The translations under genes and the position numbers were made by a program. A DNA stretch of 52,496 bases, taken from Clostridia bacterium. GTDB taxonomy: Bacteria; Bacillota; Clostridia; Peptostreptococcales; Anaerovoracaceae. The notes beneath the pieces are model-generated. The model made no database searches. It was not told the origin of the DNA and worked only from the letters and a program-made list of their open reading frames with translations. This document shows positions 19,305-28,478 of the stretch, piece after piece. Position 1 is the stretch's first letter. Every line of letters begins with the position of its first letter. Location: contig JAILDT010000020.1 of the NCBI GenBank assembly GCA_024689085.1, forward strand, positions 1-52,496. Direction: 5' to 3'.

Positions 19305-20324
19305 TTACAAGAGCATATCTCTTGCAATCGGCTCGTAGAATCTTTTCTGCAGATCTTCCCAGCTCTGTCCTCTGTCTGCCAGGATCCACATCAGTTTCGC
19401 GACGATCGCTTCCAGCGTCATGTCCCGTCCTTCCAGGATTTCGAATGATCCTGTCAGCCGTCTGCCCACTTCATAGCTCTCCAGATGGCTGCCTTCATAG
19501 GTGACCTGGGTCGTCATGGCGAGGACTTTCTCTTCCGGCTCGAATTTGCTGAGCTCATCAAAGAGCGTCTGTTTGATCGATGCCGGAATCCCTCCTGCTC
19601 CGAAACTCTCGATGACGATACCGTCGTAGATTCTGAATATTTCCGGAATCAGCTCCGGCGACATGCTCGGCGTCAGTTTGAGCAGGAAGACGTTCGGATT
19701 GATGCTATCGTAAAAGACAACGTCCTGACCCGCCGCATCAGATCCGTTCACAAAGGCAGGATCGTTCAGGAACCGGATGATCCGACCGTTGCTGATGGCT
19801 GCAATAATCGGAAGATTGATGCTGGTGAATGCAGAAAAGCTCGTGGACCGGACTTTCTTCGCTCTCGTTCCTGCTATGACGTTCCCCGCGAATACGATCT
19901 GCACGCCTCTCGAAGCCGGATCGCTGGCATAGAGGATGCTGTCCTGCAGGTTGGATTTCGCATCTGTGATCTCAAACCCGATTGGCTTCTGCGCTCCTGT
20001 CAGAACAATTGGCTTGCGGGAATTCTGGATCATGTAGGACAATACAGCAGCTGTGTTCGCCATGGTATCCGTACCGTGGCAAATCACAAAGCCGTCATAA
20101 TCATCATAGTGCTTTTGCACGGCATCGACGATGGTCAGCCAGTGATTGGCCGTCATGTCCGTACTGTCGATGTGAAACAGTTCCTCGATATTGATATCGA
20201 TATCCGCGCCGATCTGCGGCAGATATCCGCGCAGCTGTTCGCTCGTCAGTCCCGGAACGAGGCCGTCGGGGGACTGGACAGATGCGATCGTTCCGCCCGT
20301 TGTCAGAATCAGAATGTGTCTCAT
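19305..20324 (-). CDS. Asparaginase
   Basis: HILILTTGGTIAS, DGFVICHGTDTMANTAAVLSYM, IVLTGAQKP motifs of the L-asparaginase family. Confidence 0.93.
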   Translation of the reverse strand: MRHILILTTGGTIASVQSPDGLVPGLTSEQLRGYLPQIGADIDINIEELFHIDSTDMTANHWLTIVDAVQKHYDDYDGFVICHGTDTMANTAAVLSYMIQNSRKPIVLTGAQKPIGFEITDAKSNLQDSILYASDPASRGVQIVFAGNVIAGTRAKKVRSTSFSAFTSINLPIIAAISNGRIIRFLNDPAFVNGSDAAGQDVVFYDSINPNVFLLKLTPSMSPELIPEIFRIYDGIVIESFGAGGIPASIKQTLFDELSKFEPEEKVLAMTTQVTYEGSHLESYEVGRRLTGSFEILEGRDMTLEAIVAKLMWILADRGQSWEDLQKRFYEPIARDMLL

Positions 20325-20340
20325 ATTTTTCGTATGTCCT

Positions 20341-21210
20341 TTATACAATGATTTCCACGTCGTCCAGAAATCGTTTCAGCCCCACGGGTGCATCTGCGAT
20401 ATCATCCAGATTGGTCCACCCTAGGGAAACCATCTTATTGCCGCCATGATAATCACTGCCGGCGGTCACATATAAATCGTACTTCTCTGCCAGCGTGAGG
20501 ACCTCGTCCTGAATTTTTGGTGTGAATCCGGAATAGTAGGCTTCAACACCCTGGATGCCGAATTCGATCAGCCTCTGCAGCCGCTGATCCATCTCCTCCC
20601 CCAGAATCAGGTCGTCGCCGTCACCATAAGACGGATGTGCGAGAATCGGGATGCCGCCGCTCCTGAGGATCCCTTTGATCGCTTCCTCCGGGCGAACGTG
20701 TACGTTCTCAAACTCCTTTTTATTGATATAATCGTTGATTGCTTCTTTGATGTCTTTGGCGTAACCGTACTGTATCATGAGCTTCGCGATATGCGGTTTG
20801 CCCGGGTTGTCTCTCGTGAGCAGTTCATGGATTTCCTCTTCCGGGAAGGTGAACCCAAATCGATCTTTCAGAAAATCCAAACGCGCTCTCGTCTTCTTCA
20901 TGCGCAGCGCATGCCCCTCGAACACAACTTCTGCGATTCCGGGAATCGCCGGATTATAGCCGTATCCCAGAATGTGGTACTTCCCCTTTTCATCCTTGCA
21001 CGAAAATTCGACGCCGCGTATAAAGGGCGTTTTCTGTTCCTGCGGCAATACTGCCAGCATGTGCGGAATCCGGATGCCTGCTTTGATTGAATCGTGATCT
21101 GTCACAGAGAACAGGTCAATCCCCGCCTCGCGGACATTTGAAAGAATTTCCTCCAGACTGTCGGTTCCGTCCGATATTAACGTGTGCATATGCAAGTCGA
21201 TCTTTTTCAT
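20341..21210 (-). CDS. PHP domain metal-dependent phosphoesterase
   Basis: KIDLHMHTLISDGTDSLEEIL, LFSVTDHDSI, GIPILAHPSYG, VTAGSDYHG. Confidence 0.93.
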   Translation of the reverse strand: MKKIDLHMHTLISDGTDSLEEILSNVREAGIDLFSVTDHDSIKAGIRIPHMLAVLPQEQKTPFIRGVEFSCKDEKGKYHILGYGYNPAIPGIAEVVFEGHALRMKKTRARLDFLKDRFGFTFPEEEIHELLTRDNPGKPHIAKLMIQYGYAKDIKEAINDYINKKEFENVHVRPEEAIKGILRSGGIPILAHPSYGDGDDLILGEEMDQRLQRLIEFGIQGVEAYYSGFTPKIQDEVLTLAEKYDLYVTAGSDYHGGNKMVSLGWTNLDDIADAPVGLKRFLDDVEIIV

Positions 21211-21264
21211 GGCACTCCTATTGTACCACATTTTATTGTCTGTTTCGGGTGATTAAGCTATACT

Positions 21265-22386
21265 TTGTGTATGTTAGAAACGACTTTAAAAACAACCGGT
21301 TCCCTCTCCGGCGTCCTGCTGGACTGGTATGATAAAAACGGACGGGTTCTGCCATGGCGCACCGATCCGACGCCATACCATGTCTGGCTTTCGGAGATCA
21401 TGCTGCAGCAGACCCGCGTCGAAGCAGTCCGGGATTATTACGCGCGGTTTCTGGAAACGCTCCCTACCATTGCATCTCTCGCAAAGGCAGACGAAGACCT
21501 TTGCACAAAGCTGTGGCAGGGTCTGGGCTACTACAGCCGCGTCCGGAATCTCCACCGTGCGGCACAGCAGATCATGGAGGAATATGACGGCGTCATGCCA
21601 CGAACCTCCGGCCAGTTGCAGAAGCTCGCAGGCATCGGCCCCTACACCGCCGCTGCCATCGCTTCGATTTGCTTTGATGAACGAATCCCCGCCATCGACG
21701 GGAATCTCCTGCGCGTCTTTTCACGCATGACCGGTTTCGGGGAAGATATCAAATCCAATGCCGCGAAAACGGCCGCGAAGGCGTTTTACGATGAGATTTT
21801 CCCACAGACGCGCTGCGGCGATTTCAATCAGGCGCTGATGGATCTGGGCGCGACGGTCTGCCTTCCAAACGGCATGCCTCACTGCGAAGCATGCCCCTGG
21901 GCAGAATGCTGCCGTGCAAAGGCAGACGGAACCTGTCAGCAGCTGCCTGTCATTCTCCCTAAGGCGAAACGGACGATCGAACACAAAACGGTGTTTCTCA
22001 TATATTATCAGGGCGGTCTCGTCCTGCGCAGACGGCCGGACAAGGGTCTTCTGGCCGGGCTCTATGAGTACCCGAATACCGACGGTCATCTGAAAGAATC
22101 TGATCTTCCCAGCTATCTCCGAACACTTGGCTTCTCCGCTGTTCAGGTGCGTCCTCTCCCGGAGGCGAAACACATCTTCACCCACAAGGAGTGGCACATG
22201 ACAGGATGGGAAATCCTCGCCGATGAGTGGGAAGAGTTCACTCCGGGCAAACCAAAAGACCAGGAATTATTCCTGGCCTCTGCTTCCGATCTCCATCATG
22301 TGTATTCGATTCCCTCCGCTTTCGCGAAGTACACAGCGTTAATCCGCGGGAACTATCTGAACGATTTCATCGGCAATCCCGGATAA
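21265..22386 (+). CDS. mutY: A/G-specific adenine glycosylase
   Basis: LPWRTDPTPYHVWLSEIMLQQTRVE, LAGIGPYTAAAIASI, CLPNGMPHCEACPWAECC FeS loop, C-terminal NUDIX-like region. Confidence 0.94.
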   Translation: MCMLETTLKTTGSLSGVLLDWYDKNGRVLPWRTDPTPYHVWLSEIMLQQTRVEAVRDYYARFLETLPTIASLAKADEDLCTKLWQGLGYYSRVRNLHRAAQQIMEEYDGVMPRTSGQLQKLAGIGPYTAAAIASICFDERIPAIDGNLLRVFSRMTGFGEDIKSNAAKTAAKAFYDEIFPQTRCGDFNQALMDLGATVCLPNGMPHCEACPWAECCRAKADGTCQQLPVILPKAKRTIEHKTVFLIYYQGGLVLRRRPDKGLLAGLYEYPNTDGHLKESDLPSYLRTLGFSAVQVRPLPEAKHIFTHKEWHMTGWEILADEWEEFTPGKPKDQELFLASASDLHHVYSIPSAFAKYTALIRGNYLNDFIGNPG

Positions 22387-23010
22387 CAATTCACTGCTGT
22401 GGGTAGCGATGAGCAAGGTTTTTCCTGCCGCTTTCCATTCTCTGAGAAACTGCGTCAGCCATTCCTGCGTTTTTTTATCCAGTCCCGCATAAGGTTCGTC
22501 CAGAATCAGGACGTCCGGATTCAGCGATATGACCGACGCCAGGGCGACCCTTTTCTTCTGACCGCCGCTCAAGTGATACGGTGCCTTATCTGTGAGATCC
22601 TCCAGATCGAACAGTTTCAGGCAATCGCCGACTCGTTCTTCCACTTCCTGATCAGAGAGCCCCATCTGCCTCGGTCCGAATGCCACCTCATCATAGACTC
22701 TCGGATTGAACAGCATCACATCCGGTGACTGGAACAGGAAGCCGATTCTCTTGTGGAATTTTTTTGCCTTTGCATTATCCTTCAAATAGCCTTTTGTGAT
22801 TTTGACTCCATCAAAAGAGTAGTCCCCCTTTTCCGGGAAGGACAGTCCTGTAAGAATACGGAACAGCGTGGTCTTGCCGGCTCCGTTGTCTCCTTCTATG
22901 ATGACGCAGCTGCCCTCCTGTACGGACATTGAATAATCCTTCAGTACAGGCGCTTCGTCTTCATTGTATCGAAATGTGATTTCGTTCAGTTCTATCAGAT
23001 TCATGCTCAA
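22339..23010 (-). CDS. cbiO: ECF-type Ni/Co transporter ATP-binding protein
   Basis: Walker A GDNGAGKTTL, HLSGGQKKRVALA signature, LILDEPYAGLD; next to cbiQ/cbiM homologues. Confidence 0.9.
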   Translation of the reverse strand: MSMNLIELNEITFRYNEDEAPVLKDYSMSVQEGSCVIIEGDNGAGKTTLFRILTGLSFPEKGDYSFDGVKITKGYLKDNAKAKKFHKRIGFLFQSPDVMLFNPRVYDEVAFGPRQMGLSDQEVEERVGDCLKLFDLEDLTDKAPYHLSGGQKKRVALASVISLNPDVLILDEPYAGLDKKTQEWLTQFLREWKAAGKTLLIATHSSELLSGIADEIVQIVPAD

Positions 23011-23720
23011 AGCCCCTTATAATCGTCAGTAAATCCACGGCATCTCATGGCTTCATACATCTGCTCATTCATTTCGGTTCCCCTGATGAATGTTACACCC
23101 ATTACGCCTCCAATGGAAGAGTACTTTTTCTCGTGCTTTCCGACTGCGCGGAACTGCATCGACGTCAGCAGGTCCTGAATGAGATTCCCCAGCAGCACAA
23201 TGTATTTGAGTGTTATGTCCAGAGTAAACACGAAGATCCCCGGCACATGTATCTTCCTGAGGGCAAGAGTGACGTGATTCCATTGGGTCGTATGATTAAA
23301 TATGGTCACCATTGTCACACAGATGAACACTTTGGCTACTACGACCAGATTGTTCGGTATCCCCGCCGGGTTCATCAGCATCGCCGGCAAAAACAACACA
23401 AAAGCAAGAGCCGCCGCCGCAACCGGGGTCTTAAAGATTCCCAGCAGACCTTTCGCCGGCCATGTGCACAGATAGGCCAAAAGACCGGCGACGATGCCCA
23501 TCAGAACGAGCCGGCTCTGCGTGATTGATGTGATGACGATCAGCGCCACCAGCGCAAGCAGCTTGAACAGGGCAGGAAGATGCCTCTTTTTTTCATGGCC
23601 TGCCTGAACTTTCAGTCTGGACATGACCTTCCCGATGGTCTGAATGGTCTTCACAACAAATGTGCCGCCATCTTTCGGCGGCACATAATCATCAGTTTTC
23701 CTCATCCATTCAGGAAGCAT
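23007..23720 (-). CDS. cbiQ: ECF transporter transmembrane protein (CbiQ/NikQ)
   Basis: Multi-helix protein with FRAVGKHEKKYSSIGGVMGVTFIRGTEMNEQMYEAMRCRGF, a CbiQ-type coupling region. Confidence 0.88.
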   Translation of the reverse strand: MLPEWMRKTDDYVPPKDGGTFVVKTIQTIGKVMSRLKVQAGHEKKRHLPALFKLLALVALIVITSITQSRLVLMGIVAGLLAYLCTWPAKGLLGIFKTPVAAAALAFVLFLPAMLMNPAGIPNNLVVVAKVFICVTMVTIFNHTTQWNHVTLALRKIHVPGIFVFTLDITLKYIVLLGNLIQDLLTSMQFRAVGKHEKKYSSIGGVMGVTFIRGTEMNEQMYEAMRCRGFTDDYKGL

Positions 23721-24759
23721 TGACCTTTTCTCGTCCCTTCATAGGTATTGAAATCAACTTGAATATGATGATCAGAAGCGCAACGCCTATGACTGCCGAA
23801 AGAATATAGGCAAGCACTTCGCTCACTCCTCCCAGCGTATAATCCGGCATGAGTACATCCAGCGACCATCCGCTTTCGAGACCGCTCGGGGTATAGCCAA
23901 GCGGCGCCCCATTCGAAGTCGTCTCTGCAATTTCCTCGGCGCCCCATTCTCCCCAGGCTGTACCTGTGGCCAGAAGACCCAGCGGAGTTGCGGCGATCAG
24001 AATAGCCAGCAGTACGAATACAGGAACGCGAGTGCCCTTCTTCTCGACATGCTCTCCCAACCTCTCACCTATGATTGCGTCATATGTCAGATCAGGCGAC
24101 GTCTTCATGACAAAGGCGTATATCGCGACTGTGAAAATCGCTTCTACGACACCCGCAACCAGGAGGTGCGGAATCGTCATGGCAGGAATCGCAACGGACA
24201 AGTCGTACGGGCAGTACAGGGCGTTCCCTGCAGCATCATGGAACAGAAGCGGCTGGATGCCGAATTCAATCGCTGCACACAGTGCCGCCACATTGATACC
24301 GATATAGGATCCTATCGCTGCCGCTGTCAGTTTGTGCCTGGTCGTCGCGCGTTCATTGCCGCCGAACAGTTTTATGATCAATCGATAAATGGCATATCCT
24401 ACGTACGGGAGCACGAATGCCATGTTAAAGCAGTTCGCTCCAAAAGCGAGAATACCACCATCGCCAAACATGACCGCCTGCAGCAGCAACGCAATGGACA
24501 CCGCAATACAGGCGGCATCCGGGCCGAAGAGCAAGGCAATCAGTGTTCCTCCTACGGCATGCCCTGTGGTTCCTCCCACAAGAGGCACGTTGAACATCAT
24601 TCCGAGAAATGAAAAAGCTGCTCCGACTCCAATCAATGGAATCTTTTCCTTTGGCAGCTCTTCATTGACTTTCTTCACCGCATGGACCCACACAGGGACC
24701 ATCGCGGCTCCCATGACTCCACAGGTTGAAGGTGATAGATAATTTTCAGGTATATGCAT
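23710..24759 (-). CDS. cbiM: Ni/Co substrate-binding ECF component, CbiM/NikM with C-terminal NikN/PDGLE-like extension
   Basis: MHIPENYLSPSTCGVMGAAMVPVW N-terminus; GGTTGHAVGGTLIALLFGP; C-terminal region with two further helices around PSGLESGWSLDV. Confidence 0.87.
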   Translation of the reverse strand: MHIPENYLSPSTCGVMGAAMVPVWVHAVKKVNEELPKEKIPLIGVGAAFSFLGMMFNVPLVGGTTGHAVGGTLIALLFGPDAACIAVSIALLLQAVMFGDGGILAFGANCFNMAFVLPYVGYAIYRLIIKLFGGNERATTRHKLTAAAIGSYIGINVAALCAAIEFGIQPLLFHDAAGNALYCPYDLSVAIPAMTIPHLLVAGVVEAIFTVAIYAFVMKTSPDLTYDAIIGERLGEHVEKKGTRVPVFVLLAILIAATPLGLLATGTAWGEWGAEEIAETTSNGAPLGYTPSGLESGWSLDVLMPDYTLGGVSEVLAYILSAVIGVALLIIIFKLISIPMKGREKVNAS

Positions 24760-24762
24760 TAT

Positions 24763-24810
24763 GAGCCTCCTTTATCAGGTTAAAGTAATTGTAACCTGAG
24801 CAGGAGGCTC
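24763..24810 (-). promoter_or_regulatory. Two-tier inverted repeat in the cbiM leader that pairs with the Shine-Dalgarno sequence
   Basis: Minus strand: GAGCCTCCT-gct-CAGGTTA-caattactt-TAACCTG-ataa-AGGAGGCTC, then ATA-ATG. The right arm contains the SD AGGAGG. Confidence 0.8.
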
Positions 24811-24816
24811 GTACAA
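24788..24816 (-). promoter_or_regulatory. Candidate promoter of cbiMQO embedded in the inverted repeat
   Basis: Minus strand TTGTAC (24816-24811) - 17 nt - TACAAT (24793-24788). Confidence 0.5.
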
Positions 24817-24848
24817 GCGGGGTGGGGGGTTCTAAACCCAAAGAAATT

Positions 24849-26108
24849 TTACAGTAAATCCTGGAATCCCGGTACCCACAGGTGGCGAGGGATGCCATCC
24901 ACCATGATTGGCGGGACGTCTCCCTGGATCAGCGGCTTGACATATGTGAGGAATTCATCCGTCACATACGTTCCGTCTTCCGTGATCCACTCTCTCGGGA
25001 CCATTCTCTCATCATTGGCAATCTTGTGTACATCCTTGACCGCAGTGTCTGAACCGTACGGATCGTCGGAGGTCCTGACGATGACGGCCATCTTGCCGCT
25101 CTCCCCTTCATCGGCAGCCTTCATCGCTGCGCCGCCTACTTCGAAGGCTTCCAGAATGTCCACTCTGGACGCGCAGTGGCTTGCTGCTCTCTGCAGTGTG
25201 GACAATTCGATTCCTCTGGTTTTGCAGCCCAGTTCACCGGCGAGGACCTCACAGAGATACCTCGCAGTTCCGGTTAGCTGTTTATGCCCGAAGGCATCCA
25301 CGTATTTCACGTTGTTTCCCATCTCACTGATATAGGTTCCGCCCGCAGTACGGATTCCTTCGGAAACCGCCATGACGACTGAGGACTTTGTCTTCAGCAG
25401 TTCTCTGCATTTTTCGACGAAAGCGTCCACGTCAAACGGCAGTTCAGGAAGATAAATGGCGTCCGGCCCGTCGCAGTCCTCGCCTTTCGCGAGAACCGCT
25501 GCTCCCGTCAGCCAGCCGGCGTTTCTTCCCATGATTTCCACGACGATGACCTGGCCGTTTTTCGTTTCCAGGCACCATCCGTCACGGATGATTTCCTTCA
25601 CAGACGTACCAATGTACTTGGCTGCAGATCCGTAACCCGGGGTGTGGTCTGTCAGTGCCAGGTCGTTATCGATGGTCTTCGGACAACCAACAAACCGAAT
25701 ATCCGATCCTTTCACCGTACCGTAATCAGAGAGTTTCTTGATCGTGTCCATCGAATCGTTTCCGCCGATGTAAATGAAGCAATCGATTTCAAGTTCCTCC
25801 AGAATCTTGAACAGATCTTCATACAGTTTTTCGTCTTCCGATATCTCAGGCAGTTTATATCTGCAGGAACCTAGATAAGCAGCCGGCGTACGCTTCAGCA
25901 GTTCTTCATCCAATCCCGTTTTGATGTGATCAGATAAGTCGATATAGCGTCTTTGAAGCAACCCCTGAACGCCGTGGATCATGCCATAGACCTTGTCATA
26001 TCCTCTGTCCTTCGCGGTTCTGTACACACCTGCGAGAGAAGAATTGATAGCGGCCGTCGGTCCTCCGGACTGCCCTACTATTACATTCCTTTTTTTCTTT
26101 TCTTCCAT
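24849..26108 (-). CDS. pfp: Phosphofructokinase, probably PPi-dependent
   Basis: VGQSGGPTAAINSSLAGV, YIGGNDSMDT (GGDD-type site variant associated with PPi use), CPKTIDNDLALTDHTPGYGSAAKY. Confidence 0.88.
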   Translation of the reverse strand: MEEKKKRNVIVGQSGGPTAAINSSLAGVYRTAKDRGYDKVYGMIHGVQGLLQRRYIDLSDHIKTGLDEELLKRTPAAYLGSCRYKLPEISEDEKLYEDLFKILEELEIDCFIYIGGNDSMDTIKKLSDYGTVKGSDIRFVGCPKTIDNDLALTDHTPGYGSAAKYIGTSVKEIIRDGWCLETKNGQVIVVEIMGRNAGWLTGAAVLAKGEDCDGPDAIYLPELPFDVDAFVEKCRELLKTKSSVVMAVSEGIRTAGGTYISEMGNNVKYVDAFGHKQLTGTARYLCEVLAGELGCKTRGIELSTLQRAASHCASRVDILEAFEVGGAAMKAADEGESGKMAVIVRTSDDPYGSDTAVKDVHKIANDERMVPREWITEDGTYVTDEFLTYVKPLIQGDVPPIMVDGIPRHLWVPGFQDLL

Positions 26109-26183
26109 GATGGATATCTCCCTTCGTGACTTCAATCAATATTGCTACCATCATTATAACATAATGGCAGACATCCTTTTAGT

Positions 26184-27116
26184 TTATTTCATGAAATCCA
26201 GCACCTGCTGTCTCCCTGTCAATGCCGTGCAGGCTCCCGCCGCTGTGGCGCAGATGGCGCCGCATGCCGATGCGAAATCCAGTGCCTGCCGCAGAGATGA
26301 ACCACGCAGAATCTCAGAAGCAAGTCCTGCAATGAAATTATCTCCTGCTCCCGTTGCGTCCACCGACCGGATTTTATACGCCGGGATGTAGCCTTTGTCC
26401 AGAGACGATCTGAAATAGCACCCCCTGTTTCCCAGCTTGATGATGACGTTCTTTACGCCCTTTTGACAGAACACTTCCGCCGTCTCTTCCGGATCCGTCT
26501 TACCCGTCAAATAACGCGCCTCGTCTTCATTGGGCGTGATATAGTCGACCCATGGCAGAGATTTCTGAACATCTTCCAGCGTCAGCTTTCTGAAATTCGG
26601 GATCTTCGTGTCAGCAAACACAATGCTCCCGCCGGCCTTCGCCTGCTTCAGAAAGCGTTCTATGATCTCCGCGTCGTCAAATGGAGCGCGGAACAGTGAT
26701 CCTATAATGACAGCCTTTGCGCCCGCAATGCTCTCAGGATGCTGATCGGGGCGGAAGTTGTATCTATGGGCTGCATTGGCGATCGAGCTCCGCTCTCCAG
26801 TGTGGTCCACCAGCAGCGTGCTGATCGGCGTCGGATGCTCCTCGTCCTTCAGAATCGCGTCCGTTGCCACCCCGAACCGTTTCAGGGCTTCTTCTACGAG
26901 CTTGCCTGCTTCATCCTCTCCAAGATGGCACAGGATCGCTGTATCCATACCGAGTTTCGCCGACGCAATCGCACTGTTGACCGCTTCTCCGCCTACGTGC
27001 AGAGAACCCTGCTCCGCATGATAGACTCTCCCGGACACCGGCTCGGGATCATACCCGATGATAATGGAATCGACCAGAGCCATCCCTGTTGTAATGATGT
27101 CGTACTTGTTCATCAT
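26184..27116 (-). CDS. PfkB-family (ribokinase-like) carbohydrate kinase
   Basis: GGEAVNSAIASAKLG, DATGAGDNFIAGLASEIL (PfkB signature 2). Confidence 0.92.
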   Translation of the reverse strand: MMNKYDIITTGMALVDSIIIGYDPEPVSGRVYHAEQGSLHVGGEAVNSAIASAKLGMDTAILCHLGEDEAGKLVEEALKRFGVATDAILKDEEHPTPISTLLVDHTGERSSIANAAHRYNFRPDQHPESIAGAKAVIIGSLFRAPFDDAEIIERFLKQAKAGGSIVFADTKIPNFRKLTLEDVQKSLPWVDYITPNEDEARYLTGKTDPEETAEVFCQKGVKNVIIKLGNRGCYFRSSLDKGYIPAYKIRSVDATGAGDNFIAGLASEILRGSSLRQALDFASACGAICATAAGACTALTGRQQVLDFMK

Positions 27117-27129
27117 ATCTATTTGAGTA

Positions 27130-28416
27130 TTATCTCGGTTTGATCATCATGTGGATGATTTCCGTATTTGTCTCGTGCATCGCCACCCTGCCCAGATAGC
27201 CATAATTCCGGATGGTATTTTCGACGCCCTTGAGGACCAGTCCGTCGCCATCGTAGAACTCCTGTCCGTTCTGATACATCTCATATCCCAGAAGTCCGGA
27301 TTCCACCGCAACAGCAATCTTCGCCGCGCAGGAAGCCTTTGCACCGTCGCAGACGATGCCGGAAGAAATCGCCAACGTGTTGACGATCGTGTGGGAGATC
27401 GTCTTGCGGTCGCCGCCGTTGATATAGGCGATCCCCGCCGCTGCACCTGCTCCTGCCGTGACCACGCCGCAATAGGCTGACAGCCGTCCGATATCGGTTT
27501 TCGCGTGCAGCGTCACCAGATTAGCAACCAACAGTCCTCTGAGCAACGTCTCATGAGATACCCCTGCCTCTTCCGCGTACAGAATCACCGGAACGGACGT
27601 GGTCAGTCCCTGATTACCGCTGCCGGAATTGATGACCACTGGCAGTTCACATCCGCCCATTCTCGCGTCGGACCCGGCGGCTGCGTATGCTTTTGCCTTT
27701 GTCCGGATATTATTCTGGCCTTCCATCATAATCGTCTTTCCGACGTTGGCTCCGAAGTCCCCTTTTAAGCCTTCCTCGGCAATCTCCATGTTGCAGCGAA
27801 TCTGCTTCTCCAGAATCTCTGCTACGTCCACCAGCTCACAGGTATCTGCAAAATCAATAATATCCGCAACCGTGAGCATGGTGTAATCCGGCCCGCCTTC
27901 CGCGGCGGCATCATCTCCCTCCTGCTTCTCGAAGATGACTTCTCCATTTTTCTCAATGCTGACGATATTTGTGTGCTCGTCTTTGATATGTACTTTGGCG
28001 CTTTCGTCACCCTTCGCTACGGTGATTTCAACCTCCAGGAGGCTTTCGGAATCCAGCGCTTCCACCTCCATTTCCGCCTGCGCCAGATACGGTTCGATGT
28101 GGTATTTGACACCCGGCGGAATATCTGCGATGACGAGCAGTCCCCCATTCTCATTCCCTCCAATGATGCCGGCTGCCGCCGCCACCTTTATGCCGCGCCG
28201 CCCTTCTGTATTCGGCACAACAACGCTCTTGACGTTCTTGATGATATTCCCGCTTGCGCAGATTTTGACTATATCAGGGATATCACCAAGAATGCTTCTT
28301 GCCTTTGCTGCACAGTAAGCGATGGCGATCGGTTCCGTGCACCCCATGGCGCTGACCAGCTCGCGATTCAGAATCTCAACATATGTCTGATAGGTTTCGC
28401 TGTTTCGTTCCATCAC
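27130..28416 (-). CDS. L-cysteine desulfidase-like protein (UPF0597/YhaM family)
   Basis: NRELVSAMGCTEPIAIAYCAAKAR, VINSGSGNQGLTTSVPVI, SSGIVCDGAKASCAAKIA. Confidence 0.9.
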   Translation of the reverse strand: MMERNSETYQTYVEILNRELVSAMGCTEPIAIAYCAAKARSILGDIPDIVKICASGNIIKNVKSVVVPNTEGRRGIKVAAAAGIIGGNENGGLLVIADIPPGVKYHIEPYLAQAEMEVEALDSESLLEVEITVAKGDESAKVHIKDEHTNIVSIEKNGEVIFEKQEGDDAAAEGGPDYTMLTVADIIDFADTCELVDVAEILEKQIRCNMEIAEEGLKGDFGANVGKTIMMEGQNNIRTKAKAYAAAGSDARMGGCELPVVINSGSGNQGLTTSVPVILYAEEAGVSHETLLRGLLVANLVTLHAKTDIGRLSAYCGVVTAGAGAAAGIAYINGGDRKTISHTIVNTLAISSGIVCDGAKASCAAKIAVAVESGLLGYEMYQNGQEFYDGDGLVLKGVENTIRNYGYLGRVAMHETNTEIIHMMIKPR

Positions 28417-28478
28417 TCTCTCCTTTATTAATTGATTTGTATTCTATATTATACAACAAAAAAGGCTTCCGTTTCGGA

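Noticed and set aside
21841-21935. Unusual MutY FeS loop spacing (C-x7-C-x2-C-x5-C)
   Set aside because: CLPNG.P.C..CP-type loops are, as far as I recall, common in clostridial MutY proteins; not novel.
24760-24848. Cobalamin or NiCo riboswitch upstream of cbiM
   Set aside because: The leader is too short and I see none of the conserved cobalamin-box or NiCo motif elements; the inverted repeat and promoter explain the structure better.
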